NCBI GenBank assembly: GCA_021234155.1
Contig: JAJEKV010000104.1
Coordinates: 3,087,985-3,151,984, forward strand
Source of the DNA: Isoetes taiwanensis
Taxonomy: Eukaryota; Streptophyta; Lycopodiopsida; Isoetales; Isoetaceae
Direction: 5' to 3'
DNA length: 64,000 nt
Below are positions 30,693-42,049 of this stretch, piece by piece (position 1 is the stretch's first letter; the number at the start of each line of letters is the position of its first letter). The translations under genes were made by a program, and so were the position numbers. Under the pieces are notes generated by a model. That model had not been told where the DNA came from and ran no database searches. It saw only the letters and a list, made by a program, of their open reading frames with translations.

Positions 30693-31083
30693 GCAGGGGC
30701 CACAACAGTTTGCGCCCTTAAGCAGGGGCGCAATGTTGTCTCCGTTGACATAGGCCCGGATAAAATAAGTTTTATCAGGACCAGGATAAGCTCTTGTGAA
30801 TCCTTTCCTGATGAAAACGAGGAACTGGGAGCAAAGAACGGTGCTGGCGATGTTAAAGGCACATATACAGAAATCCAGCCTCCACTTACGGGGAGAAGAG
30901 ATGAGGAGGTGGAGTTTGTCGACCTGGAGCCTGTGGAGCCTATGCCCGAGAAACCGCCTGTACCTGTAGCATTGGAATCAGAAGCAGGCGTCTCTGCTAT
31001 TGTACCCTCGCAAGAGACAGATCCTAAGGGGTACGAGAGTCCTGTGGACTGGGAAGAGCCACCTCCCCCACCTCCCGTATAAA
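30693..31083 (+). pseudogene. DNA methylase-like C-terminal exon (SAM-binding motif I region) with Pro-rich tail
   Basis: After a possible acceptor (gaacgcag) the frame reads AGATTVCALKQGRNVVSVDI and GPDKISFIRTRISSC. This resembles the N4/N6-adenine or cytosine class DNA methylase segment 'G-G-T-x-x-A-x-L-x-x-G-R-x-x-x-x-V-E-x-D-P-x-x-x-x-x-x-x-R', which closes the SAM pocket. It is followed by an acidic, Pro-rich tail (VEFVDLEPVEPMPEKPPVPV) ending WEEPPPPPPV and TAA (31081-31083). The catalytic DPPY/NPPY motif is not in view; it would be upstream or absent. Gly replaces an expected acidic residue. The 130-codon frame is intact. The identification is moderately secure; the exon boundary is inferred. 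Confidence 0.55.
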
Positions 31084-33408
31084 TTTATACAGACAAAATT
31101 ATAAACTACTTTCATTGTAAACTATGTGCTAAGAATTATAATATATTTTGATGAAGATTTTTAAACTGAAAGCGTTGTCTCTTCAACAATGCTTTATTAG
31201 AACAACTCTTTCTTGCTCCATGATTTCACACTCTTTGTCTTTCCTATGTTTGATTTTCTTAGTACTTATATTAAGCTTGCAAAAAGACAAACTATATTTC
31301 CTTCTATTTTCAACAATAAATACTTACTGAGTTTTTAAAATTAATGTCTCTCTCCTCAAAACAAGCAATTTTTTTTTTTTTTGCCCTCTTTTAAAAATGA
31401 AAAGGCTTCAAAAATGTTGCTTTTTTTGGGGTATTCCGAATGCTAATTGCTCAACAATCTATTTTGCTCCCTATTTTGTCTGTTTTTTTGAACTCTTCAA
31501 TTTTTATAAAGGAATCTTTCAAACGCACTTCTTAAATAAGTGTGTTTCATTTTAAAGCTTGTTTTACAAGCTAAGGCTAAAGCCAAGGCAGCTTATATGG
31601 ACATGTTTATCACATATGTGCTAGAAATAATGGTTAAGAGAATCAGAGAGTAGCTTTTACATATACAAAAATATGTTAATGGGAGCCGAGAACATGTCAC
31701 GGGAGAAGAGAACAGGTCACCTGAGGTTTTGTGTCAAACAATAACAATAATAACGTGGTGGTGCCTAGCCTCAAAATAAGCATGGTTAAATGAATTGCAT
31801 AAGCAAATACCCACCTTTGAAATTCAAAGACAAAGCTGCATAAACATCTAGAAAATGGTTAACCAAAAGATATAATATAATAATATTAATATAATAATAA
31901 AATATGGAATAGGTTTACTGCAGGACCCCCGAATGCTTAGCCTGCACCTAGCATGCCAACGGAAGAGTGCCAGCAAAAGAGTTCTCAAAGGGGAAGAGTG
32001 CCAACGCCCGAATCTGATGCCAGAAAAACTTGGGCAAGGCAAAAGAAGGAAAAAAGGCTAGGTTGCTTGGTACAAGACCAGATTGCTGAAGCAGGTTGGA
32101 ATATTAAGTTTGGGAAAAAGGCAGAGAATATCGACCTCCAGAGCTTCAAAAAATTTCAAGGCCAAACAATAGGGCACAATTTCGAACTTTGAGGTAAAAT
32201 ACTTAGTTAGAAACTCATGAGCAGAAGGTAAAACCACGATTTTGGAACCTTTATCTAGAACAGGGCAGGAAATTGAGGTATGGTTTGGGAATGAATGAAA
32301 ATGCAAGAATTGAATGGAAAATAATGCGTTTGATCAGAGAAACAGAATGCGAAGAAGGCCAAAGATCGAAGGACACAATACGACTGGCCACTGGAAGGAA
32401 TTATATTCTGTTGCAACAAATGTCTTTGCAGATGTAGCCAGCAATGCCCTGAACATCGGAGACAAGTCCAAACTTCACTGTACATCTGAGACAATTCCAA
32501 ACTTCATTGTTCTTCACAAATATAGGAGCAAAGGAAAGTTATGAAAATTATCAGGACCAACGCTTGGCGATACAGCAAAGAGAGTAAATAAATTCAAACT
32601 TCTCTGAAGTGACTCGAGGAAAACATATCAATCTCTTATGAAGAGAAATCGGTCATCGGGAACTGGACAAGGCAAAAAGAGAAAAGTCTGGATTGCTTGG
32701 TACACGGCGAAGGGCCAAATTGTGAATATCAAGATTAGAACGATGTCCAAAGCTCTAAAAATGTCAAAGACGAATTTGACTTCTGGACTAAAACAGAATC
32801 AAACCAGACAAAAAAAAATTGCAGATAGGTGTTCGAGTGCTTTGAAAATAGCTAGAAACAAGAGCTATTACAAAAAATAAACTTTTCTTTTACCATACGC
32901 AATAAAATATGCCTAGACGAAAAAGTTAATCTACCTAGCATTCGACCAACTAACCTACCACACCACCAAGTAAGAACTAAGCAAGTAAAGTAGGAAAGGA
33001 CAAGTAAGAACTAAGCAAGTAAAGTAGTAAAGAACTAACTAAAAAAGTAGGAAGACAAAATACAAAAGAAAGAATGCTCAAGAGGAAGGCCGATGATGAA
33101 AACCTAGAATTAACGAAATATATAAGCTGTAAAAAAGGTCTCATGAGAATAAAATAGACGTTCCATAAAGGCCCATTTTCTCCAAGAATGATGGTTCTAT
33201 GTTGTCATATAACGATTGCACTACAAACTCAACTTTTATCAAAAGTCATATGCCACTTTAATTCAGTGCCATTACAACTAGATTAATGCAAGCAAATTGA
33301 AAGTCGAATAAAATGTATTTGTACAAATACATCAAAACATAGTTGGGATTGGAAATGACAAGTGTTAGAACATAAAGAAGTTCACTTCATTGTACAATTG
33401 TGTTCAAT
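31084..33408. other. Gene-free AT-rich stretch with small duplications
   Basis: No convincing gene. Short ORFs at 31953-32192 and 32638-32880 share a diverged duplicated segment (ggcaaggcaaaagaagg / ggacaaggcaaaaagag, each followed by ttgcttggtaca), so they reflect a repeat rather than two genes. Near 32965-33040 the unit aagtaagaactaagcaagta is tandemly repeated. The end, tgttcaattctgt, is the target of the Ty3 element at 33414. Confidence 0.5.
32965..33035. repeat. Short tandem repeat
   Basis: caagtaagaactaagcaagt plus aaagtagg/taaaga occurs twice, about 35 bases apart, with related fragments on both sides. Confidence 0.7.
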
Positions 33409-33413
33409 TCTGT

Positions 33414-34005
33414 TGTTTGGGGTCTGGGTTCGGGAACTCCTGCAAGACAGCCCTCTGTGAGGACCCTTGGATCTAACAGGAGAATCCTGGGGACTATGTC
33501 ACGCGGGATTTGCAAGAAAAGAACAAGAAGAAGAAAACGGAACAGAAAAGAACAATGAGAGGAAAATGATATGCTTCCTTGATATCAATGATGAACATAC
33601 ATGAGCTCTCGCAATTGAGAGAAGACTGAAAAGAGACAAGACTCAAAACTCATCTAGCCATCATATGCTAGCTCTACTCATATATATAGTACAATGGCCT
33701 CTGGCCCAATATAGACACTCGGACTGATCTCGGTGCCGACTCCTGGAAGGAGGCCTGATTTGCAGGAATGTTGGCGGTGCCTCTTGAAATGCCTAGAATC
33801 ACGCTGACGCTGACACGGGTGGTGACGGGTCATCACTTGTCCGAAATGGCCTTTGTTGACCTGACGCAGCTTTGATCAAGGTGGTCCGCCGCTTGGTCTT
33901 CACGAGCCTTTGATGGCTGACCCATGCCCGCCTCAGGATCCTTGAGCTTGACCTGGTCCGGCCATATGCATGAATAGTCCTCAACCAGAGGCACAGTGAC
34001 TAACA
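33414..34005 (-). repeat. 3' LTR of the 33-44 kb Ty3 element (592 bp)
   Basis: Pairs with 43925-44511. On the minus strand a CAAT-like ccattg and TATA-like ctatatatatgag lie at about 33675-33695. It differs from the other LTR by many 1-3-base indels, so the insertion is older than the nested chromovirus. Confidence 0.92.
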
Positions 34006-34016
34006 CTCCCCCACCA
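34006..34016 (-). promoter_or_regulatory. Polypurine tract
   Basis: On the minus strand TGGTGGGGGAG abuts the 3' LTR start TGTTAGTC, as expected for the plus-strand primer. Confidence 0.75.
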
Positions 34017-34029
34017 AATGACACTCACC

Positions 34030-37000
34030 AAGAAAAGGAGGAAGTGCTTCCGGCGTGGGAAACCAAAGAATCGGAAAGTGATCCTCACGGAATGAGGCTC
34101 GGGCGCCATTATGGTAATGAGCAATGAGGTCCCCGCATGTTTGAAGAGCGCCGGGGTGTTGAGCCCTAGGGCGTGATGGGCCTCAATGAGGAAGTGAGAG
34201 CGCACCATGTCTTCCGGCAGCATGGCATGGGCAAGGAACAAACCCGGCACTCCATGAGAAGGCGTTTGAAGACCGGGCACCGACGCCGGGCATTCGGATT
34301 GCAAAGGAAAGATTGACGCCGCCTATGTAAAGAGCTGACCAGGATGCATTTGAGAGCAAAGACCTAAACCCCTTGCGACGGTGCTTCAAGGATCCGTGAG
34401 GTGGCGGCATTCTCGCAAGAAGGTGTCAAGACCATGAAGAGCATCGCCGGGCTTTTGCCAGCCACGCTCATTACCGATGTAAATCCAATTTTCAGTCCAA
34501 AGTGGCATTATCCTCCCAATTGGGCGTCGACAAATCGGGGATCCCACCGGAGATCCGCGGGAGATCCGAGGCGAGTCGACCCGGGCGTGGCCATCCATGA
34601 CCTTCGGCCCAAAAGGGAAGACGCCAATCGAAGAAAGGAACCGTATGAGGGGCTCCTAAGGAAGCATATGGAGAGGGAATCATGCCCGTGGCGCGGGTTG
34701 CGAGCCATGTCCCCGAATGTTTGAACAAGATTTTGATCAAAGCACCGACACCACCGGGTCCCATTCTGAAGTAGAGAGTAATTGATAGACAGGAGGATTG
34801 ACCCAACCCGTGGGAATGGTCTTGCTTTCCAGAAGGCCACGGAGTTGATTGTAGCCTCCCAAGTCTGCATATAAATCTGAGCAAACTCAAGATCATCAGG
34901 GTGCGCCAGATTTTTGTTTTACCCTGTTCCAACGTTTCAACCCCCCCACGAGGTAAGTCTTGCTGAGCCAATTCAGGCATGTACTCTTGTTCAAAAAGTC
35001 CGAGGCGAAAGCAGATCCCCGGAAATATTTGTTGGTTGGTGATAACAACCAAGCAGCATTGGAGTTGCCTTGAAAAACACGATGGGCCTCATCCCTGAAT
35101 TTATCCTGGAGATCCGCCAGGTAGAAGTCATGAAAAACATAAGCCATGGGCTGAACAACTCGGAAGATGACTAATTCAGGATCTTCAACCGTGAGCTGAT
35201 CAAAGACTAAGAGTGCACAAAATAAACCCTTGTCTTCTATAGAAAGATCCGGCCAGATCCGAAGGAAGTCCATACTTTTGAGTGGTTGTTGATGAACATT
35301 GCCATTGGCCGCGTACCATTTCAAAAGAAAGAGGTGCCGTCGGGCCACCACATAGTCAAGATAGCTGGAAGGAGTAGAGAAGTCCACCGGGATGTTGGTG
35401 GCAATGTCAAGATATCCCTCCTGTTTGGTTTGGGCCTCCTCGGCCATTGAACCGCTGCTTTGGAGCTGATGTTCAAGGTCACGGATCCGATGCTCCTTTT
35501 CTAACAAAAGACGGGGCTGATCACGGACCCGTTTACCAGGAAGCGTGGCATGTGAAGAGGATTGCCCCAGAGTATGGAGGCGAAGCGTGGCAATCTCCGC
35601 GTCATCGATGACCTTTTGTTTCGAGCCTCAAAAGCCGAAGTCCGGAGGGACGTTAAGCGATTGGTGGCGTGGAAAGCCGAAGCTTCAAAGGAGGTGAGTC
35701 GAGCTTCACGCTCAGTGAGATTTTGAACTTGAGTGTTGTAATTGTCACAAAGCTCTGAGTACAAGGTGTCTAGCTTAGCAATGTGTTTTTCCTTGTCACT
35801 CAGAAGGGTATCTTTGGACTTGTTCTCGTCCAATAAGTCCTCAATTTCAGTTTGGGAGCTGCGCTTGCTGATCCAGTAAGTAGGCGGGTCTGATCCTCGA
35901 AAGCACCGGTAAGATCTATACAGGCCCGTAATAGAGCCGCGTGCTTTTCTTGAAGTTGGGCTTCCAGGGTTTGAACATGGGCAGTGACAGCTTGAAGGTC
36001 TCTTTGAACAGCATCGGAAGCCTCCAGGGACGCCTGAACACCAGTCATGAGAGCCTCCCGATGCATGGAGCTGCATGGCAACGCTTGAACATCTTGCTGG
36101 AATTTGTACAGAGCCGCCGAGGATGTGGAGGCGCCAGGCCCTGAGCTTTGTCTCGAGATTGTTGAGAGGCATGACGGGAATTGGAAGGCGGGCCTCAGAG
36201 GAAGAAGAGGGAGACAAAGGATACGCGTGGTCCGGATGTTGAACAGGACGAGGGGAGGTTTGGCGTGAAGGTACAGCTTGTTGAGTTTGACGCTGGGAAT
36301 GCAGAGAGCGCTGAGTGGAGGTATGGGAAGTGGAAGGGCTCTCAAGAACTGGAAGATAATGACGAATGAGGGCCTGAAGATGGCCACCCACCCAAAATTT
36401 CAGAGACAGAGGAGGGGGTAGCCCGACTGCGGTCTACTTCTTGAAGAAGACGGTAGAATAAAAGCTGAGGCCAATCGACATGCAGAGTGGAGTGAATGGC
36501 AGTGATGACCATATTATAAAACGGCTTATTGATGTGGGTGTTCTTAATGGAATGCCCAAGCAATTTTCGCCACAGAAACTTCACAAAAGTCTCATGGGGT
36601 TTGGCAATATTTGTGAGGCGATGCTGGTTGGCTTTGATAAGCAATAGCCCAAATCGAAAGGGACGCCCATGTCCCGTAAAAGCAGCCCAAGAGACGAAGG
36701 TTTTGCAAAGGGATGTGGAATACCTCGAAATCAAATGCCGAAAGTAAGTAAAATGGTGGTGCCATCGACCAATCGTAGCAAAATCCTTCCTGGCCGTTGA
36801 CGATGTGTGCGATGAACCGCCGCAATTGCGCCGGATTTGGGGCCTGAGCTCCATTTGTGAAAATTCCAGAAGCTTGTGGCGTGCCCGCAACTTCCCCGAC
36901 TCGCACCAACAAGGGCCTCTCGAAGGTGGGCCGAGAAAGACACGCACTCCAAAAGAGTCGTGATCCCTTGGAGCGTAAGCTTGTAGTGTAGAAAGTTTGG

Positions 37001-37340
37001 GGGCAGCCATGGCAAAAGCGCCGAATAGAAGGAACTGCTTTGAAGAAGGCGGAGAGCGAGAACAAAAGACGGCGGCGCAGAGAGACTAAAAGGTTTAGGG
37101 CGCCAAGAAAGGTGGGGGCTAAGGGGGCATGATAAGGGCTTAAGCCGCAACCGCTGATGGTGCCAGTGTCGAAAGATGCCAAGGAGGCGATTTGAGAGGC
37201 AAAAATTTGGCTAAGTCCCCAAACAACAAATGGAGAAGGAATGAACGGTGGAGATGAGGCGGAGAGAATGATGGGATGTGACAGGGGGCAAAGGACACAC
37301 ATTAATGTCCGGACATGGAAAAGAAGAAATGGCATTCAAT
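34030..37340 (-). pseudogene. Accessory coding region between integrase and 3' LTR
   Basis: Several overlapping minus-strand frames look protein-coding. N-terminal: LLIKANQHRLTNIAKPHETF, VKFLWRKLLGHSIKNTHINK, PFYNMVITAIHSTLHVDWPQ (36430-36640). Middle: a coiled coil in 35500-35850 (DKEKHIAKLDTLYSELCDNY, TEREARLTSFEASAF). C-terminal: SSYLDYVVARRHLFLLKWYA, FLRIWPDLSIEDKGLFCALL, VIFRVVQPMAYVFHDFYLAD (34900-35420). The first part recalls the plant-transposon N-terminal domains seen in extra ORFs of large plant Ty3 elements; I cannot name it firmly. No transmembrane pattern typical of an envelope is evident. Frameshifts divide it into at least four pieces. Confidence 0.5.
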
Positions 37341-37919
37341 GCCGGGTAACTCGGCGGGGATATCATTAAAAGGAATGTGTCGGAAGGTACCATGGCTAGA
37401 TATGCGGCGGAGAAAAAGATTCTCATTTTAGAAACAAATTTTGCATTGCAAAACACGCTGGCGATTTGTGTGATTGGTCCACGCCGACAAGGAGTTCCTC
37501 GGGCCATTATATAAGACGAACCGAGTAAACGGCATCCGATGGCGCCAAAGATGGCCGCCGCCGGTTTGAACGAGGACCGCACTATGCCCATGAACCGCCG
37601 AGTGGATTACCCGCAAGATGAATTGTCTGACCTTCGGCCGCCACAATCGTGGGCGTGAGAATGGACGGCTGGTGTGCCGGGATGGCTGAACATCCCGACC
37701 AAAGAACAACGGGATGGAGGTGGTTCCGCGACCTTCGCTGGGATCCCGAAAGCGTAACCTCTACCACATCCTCCGCAGATCACCTCTGCTCCAAACCCCG
37801 AGTAGAGGGTTTTGCTTCTTTAGGACTTAGTGGAGAGGGCTCGAGCCCGCTTTTTGTATATAGGGCGGCCCATAGCGAAATAGCCGGCCGCGCCCACATT
37901 TTGTAAAAAATTTCCACCT

Positions 37920-39010
37920 ATAATATAAATATGCCGCTGGTTTAGTCACTATCTGTTGTGTGCGTGTCTGGAACAGCATCTGTTCGTGGATGTGCACTTT
38001 CTGTTGTATGAAATGTTTTGAGGCGAAAGCCATTAACCAGTGTAGGTAATGGAGTTCCATCTAATTCAGCCAGCTGGAAAACGCTGGGTTTAACCACTTG
38101 GGCAATTTGATAAGGGCCAAGCCATCGAAACTTTAGTTTACCCGGAAAATTTTTGTACCGAGAGTCATAAAGAAGAACCAAATCTCCTTCTTTGAATGTT
38201 TTTGTCTTCATACGTTTGTCATGTAGAGATTTTTGCAACCGTTGTCCATGAAGAACACGAATATAAGCATCCCTTCGAAGTTCATCCAACTGTTCCAATT
38301 GATAGACCCTTTCTTTGAGTGCAGCAGGCGGATTATGGGCAGTAGCCAGTTGAAAACGGAGTGTTGGAAGTATGTATTCAAACGACATGAGAGCTTCTTG
38401 ACCATAAACCAATTTGAAAGGGGTGTGACCTGTAGCTATTTTGAAACAAGTATTGTAAGCCCAAAGAACAAAGAGGGAAGCTTGTTTTGCCGGTCCAAGT
38501 CATGAAGCGTCACAAATTTTCTTGAGAATTGTGACCCGAGTTTTGTTGGTGCTTTCAGCCAAACCATTCCCTTGAGGATAGTAAGGTGTGCTCTTGTGAT
38601 GATGTATCGAGATAATCCGTCCCTCCTTGATGGTGTGATTGATAAAATGGACACCACGATCACCGACCAGCTCGCGGGGCAGCCGAATCGCGTGATGATT
38701 TGTTGATAGATGACTTTGGCCGGGCCGGCCGCAGTGTTGTCCGGAAGTGCGCAAAGCTTCCGCCCATTTGGTAAGCGTGAAGTCGGGAGAACCCGAATGT
38801 AGCGGCACGGGTGTGCCGCAGAGGATCGATGGGTCCCACAAAAATCCATTCCCCATTTGCTGAAGGGAAGTGGGCGTGGCCACCGGCGCCAAAGGAAGAG
38901 CGCCACGGGCCGTGGTCGCCCCCACACGCCGGCAAGCTTGACACGCGGCGCGGGCGTGAGCCGCCTTTGAAGAGCGTGGGCCAAAAATAACCAGCAAAGA
39001 AGGATTTTAT
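37920..39010 (-). pseudogene. Integrase of the 33-44 kb Ty3 element
   Basis: The zinc-finger end reads AHARAACQACRRVGATTARG. The core is split over frames: GMDFCGT (first Asp), then GDRGVHFINHTIKEGR (second Asp) and STPYYPQGNGLAESTNKTRV (Glu in GLAEST). The C-terminal domain at 37942-38412 is one clean frame: MVYGQEALMSFEYILPTLRF, FKEGDLVLLYDSRYKNFPGK, LKFRWLGPYQIAQVVKPSVF (GPY module), ending TTDSD. It catalyses strand transfer in known elements. At least two frameshifts inactivate it. No chromodomain follows. Confidence 0.88.
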
Positions 39011-39249
39011 GCGCCGTGGTGTTCCATGAAAATGACCACCTCCCAGCCCTTCATGGGCTTCTCGAACAATATGTGGGACCTCATGAGGGAGGACACGCCG
39101 CCGGATGGTATCCTTACCCTTTTGTAAAGATGGCCTGCAACCATGGTGTAGTCCGCGGACCTCGCGAGAAATTGATGTCGACGGATTGTCGCTATGGCTG
39201 GAGAGAGCGTGGCGCCTCCTCGGTGGAAGAGCCGTGAGGAGATACTGCT

Positions 39250-40590
39250 GAAAATCATGAAACCAAAGTGAGGTGTTGCCGTGACCAAAAAGAGTGGGAG
39301 CGCCGGAAAGGCGCCTCGAGACTCCAAAGGAGGGATCATCCCGTGGATGCGTGAAAGATAATCCGGGACAACATGAGATTTGCCAGCCTTTGTGAACAAT
39401 TTCAAAAGGTGCAAATTCTTGCAGTATGAGGACCCAACGAGCAATGCGCCCGTGGGCGTGGATTTGTTGATCAAGTAAAGAAGTGTCCGGTGGTCAACAA
39501 AGAATTTGATTTGATGTCAAAAGATAGTGACGAAGCGTTGGACGCAGAAAATTAAACCCAAGGCTTCTCGCCTGCGGGCGCAGTAGTTGCGTTCGCCAAA
39601 TTGAGTTTCCTACCGGGCGAAGCGGTTTGGTTTGTCGGTTAATGCGATCATATTCTTGAGAAAGAACACTCCAATAGCAAAGGCCGGTGACATCGACATG
39701 GACATGAAAGGGCTTGTCCCATTGAGGAGGAACAAGAACCGGGCCCGAGTAAGCAAGAGCTTCAACTGTTGGAAAGCAAAGATCCGCCCGGGAATTCCAA
39801 GCCCAGTGGATTCATCACCCGTGAGTTTATGAATGGGATCTGCAATGGTCGCGAGGCCGGGAATGAAGGTGGAGTAATAATTGACCTTACCCAAGAAAGA
39901 GCGTGTTTCCTTTATATTGGCCGGTGCTTGAGCCTTGAGCACACAAATGATTTTGGCGTGATCCGTGGTGATACCGCTTTCATTGTCACATGTCCCAACA
40001 AACACCCTAAGTGACGAAAAGGTGCATTTCTCGGATTGAGACTAATGCCTGACTCATCACATTTCTTCGAAAGACAAGTTCCAATTTATCCAAATGGTCA
40101 GCCATGGAACTCAGGCGCAGAAGTCATCTTGAAAAATTTTGGTAAGAAGGGATTTTCCTTCATAAAATCATGAAAAACTGAGAGCATGATACGTTGAAAC
40201 GTGGATGGAGAGTTTGATAATCCAAAAGGAACCACCTTGTAGGCAAAAAGTGCCCACCTGGGTGGTGAAGGTAGTCTTGAGTTGATCGGATTCTTTGATT
40301 GAGATCCGATTGTAGCCGTAAAACCATCCATGAAGGAGTACATCTCATGTCCAAAGAACCTCTTCCGAATCTGGTCCAGTGAAGGGAAGGGGAAAATGAT
40401 CACGCCTGTGGCCCCGATTGAGTTTTCTGTAGTCCACACAAACGCCGATCTTACCATTGTGTTTGAGTGCAATGACGATGGGGCTCACCCACTCGTAATG
40501 TTTGACCTCATAGATCAAACCTCGCGAAGCAAGGAGTTTGTCAATTTCGCCTTGACGCCATCACCGCGTAATTGGGGTTGAGCCGCATCG
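39250..40590 (-). pseudogene. Reverse transcriptase and RNase H of the 33-44 kb Ty3 element
   Basis: RT on the minus strand: FPFPSLDQIRKRFFGHEMYS and FMDGFTA (first catalytic region), FAYKVVPFGLSNSPSTFQRI, a shifted frame IFQDDFCA holding the catalytic Asp-Asp near 40110-40135, SGISLNPRKCTF, and SGITTDHAKIICVLKAQAPA with KETRSFLGKVNYYSTFIPGL (connection). RNase H: a DASPAFAIG-like region near 39680-39720 and FFVDHRTLLYLINKSTPTGA near 39440-39510, with GKSHVVPDYLSRIHG closing it. Domain order is standard. About four frameshifts are present. Confidence 0.9.
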
Positions 40591-40969
40591 CCGTTGCTAG
40601 ACTGGCGTGCATCGAACTTGGTAGGAATGGTGAGTTCCCCAAGGTTTTGTTGATCCCCAAGATCTCTGTAGCTCCGGGCGAAAATGTGTTTGAACTTTTT
40701 GAAAAGCGTGGCGGCCCGCTACGATAGGGTGTCGGAGATTGGCAGCAATCCGGACAGACCGATTGTTGCCTACGCCCACAATCTCGACGTCGAGTCCTAA
40801 TATGGGGATAACTTCCATGTCCCGGACAATATGAGCGGGAGGTTGAAGCATAACAGATGCGTGGCTCTGCGTGGTGAAAAGAGAGGTTGCCGAAGCCTCA
40901 AGCGTAGGTTGCTTCATGGCAACAAGTGTACTTCTGGGAGGCTGCCGGGAGGTTCAAAGATCCTGAAAA

Positions 40970-41540
40970 GTGATCAACACGTTGGATTCGATTGCAAGGA
41001 GCCGTAAGGGTCAAGCAAAGCAGCCCACGGCCGTCCTCGATCAAGAGTCATTTCTCCCCAAGGATCAGATACCGGGATAGGATGACAGAGGCGCACTTCG
41101 CGGTGGAGCCCTGAACTTGATAAATATTCCGAAGGCCCCGAGTCGGGTGTCCGGAGAGAGGGTTCAAAGATTGTCGACGGAAATGATTTTGCCCTGTTTC
41201 CAAGTCCATGGTGGCATTGAGGTGACCATCGGTGATGACTAACCGATCCGCGGGCCCAAGAATGAATGCTCTTGGCCCTCGGCGGAGAAAAAGGTCCGCC
41301 GACCAACATTTCATAATCACCGATCTTCTCCACCTTCCAAACACCAAATTCCAAGGGGAATCTGAGATCACCTATGTTGATGTGAAGAAGAGGCGTGACG
41401 CCTTGAGGTCTCGTGATATGGCCATTGGCCAATTTGATGTCATATGGGGCACGATAGAGTTGTTTGATGCCCATTTGTTTTGCGGAGTTTATCCGGTGAT
41501 GAGATTGACCGCGCTACCTCCGTCAATTTGAACATGATTG
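40970..41540 (-). pseudogene. Aspartic protease of the 33-44 kb Ty3 element
   Basis: The minus strand at about 41490-41530 reads VQIDGGSAVNLITG, an active site of the I-D-G-G-S-A form common in plant Ty3 elements (in place of D-T/S-G). It is followed by a stop and then KQLYRAPYDIKLANGHITRP, TPLLHINIGDLRFPLEFGVW and EKIGDYEMLVGGPF, equivalent to the 'Y-D-x-I-L-G' flap strand. It would process the polyprotein. Confidence 0.75.
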
Positions 41541-42049
41541 ACTTGTTGATTGCCCACCGTGGCATGTACCATGGGAGTAGAGGTAGCAACAGCCCCAACC
41601 AAAACAATCGAGTGGTAACCGGGTCCTTGAGAGCGGGACGAGTTTCAATATTGTGGCCAAGCTTAAAGGAATTTTGATTTTGGCTAGCTCCTCTTGGAGT
41701 TCCGTAGGCACATGAGAAAAAAGGATCTACCGATCCACAGGGGGGAGTGCGTGGTAAGGAAGCAAAGAACTTCTTTGAGTAGTTCAACCTCCGCAGCGAT
41801 ATTGGGATATGTCCGAGAGCCGCGTGGAGGTTGAGACGGGAAGGTGCGCCTTGTCGTTGTTGAGCTCTCGTGGTGGCATGGACATTAGCCAACGTCGCGG
41901 CCTTCAGCAGCCTTGCATGAGGTTCAAAATGCTTTGGCGAACTTTAGGCATGACATTCGCATGAGTTTCTCAAGTCCGGTGCAAAATGGACCTTTTGTCT
42001 TCTCGCATGAGGAATTGCGTCAACCGCAAAGGCAAAAGTTGCGTGCCAT

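Noticed and set aside
34401-34724. 107-residue plus-strand ORF in the Ty3 3' region
   Set aside because: Basic, low-information text antisense to the element's coding strand, with no conservation argument.
35941-36369. Plus-strand ORFs inside the Ty3 accessory region
   Set aside because: Antisense shadows of better minus-strand coding text containing the coiled coil; no independent motif.
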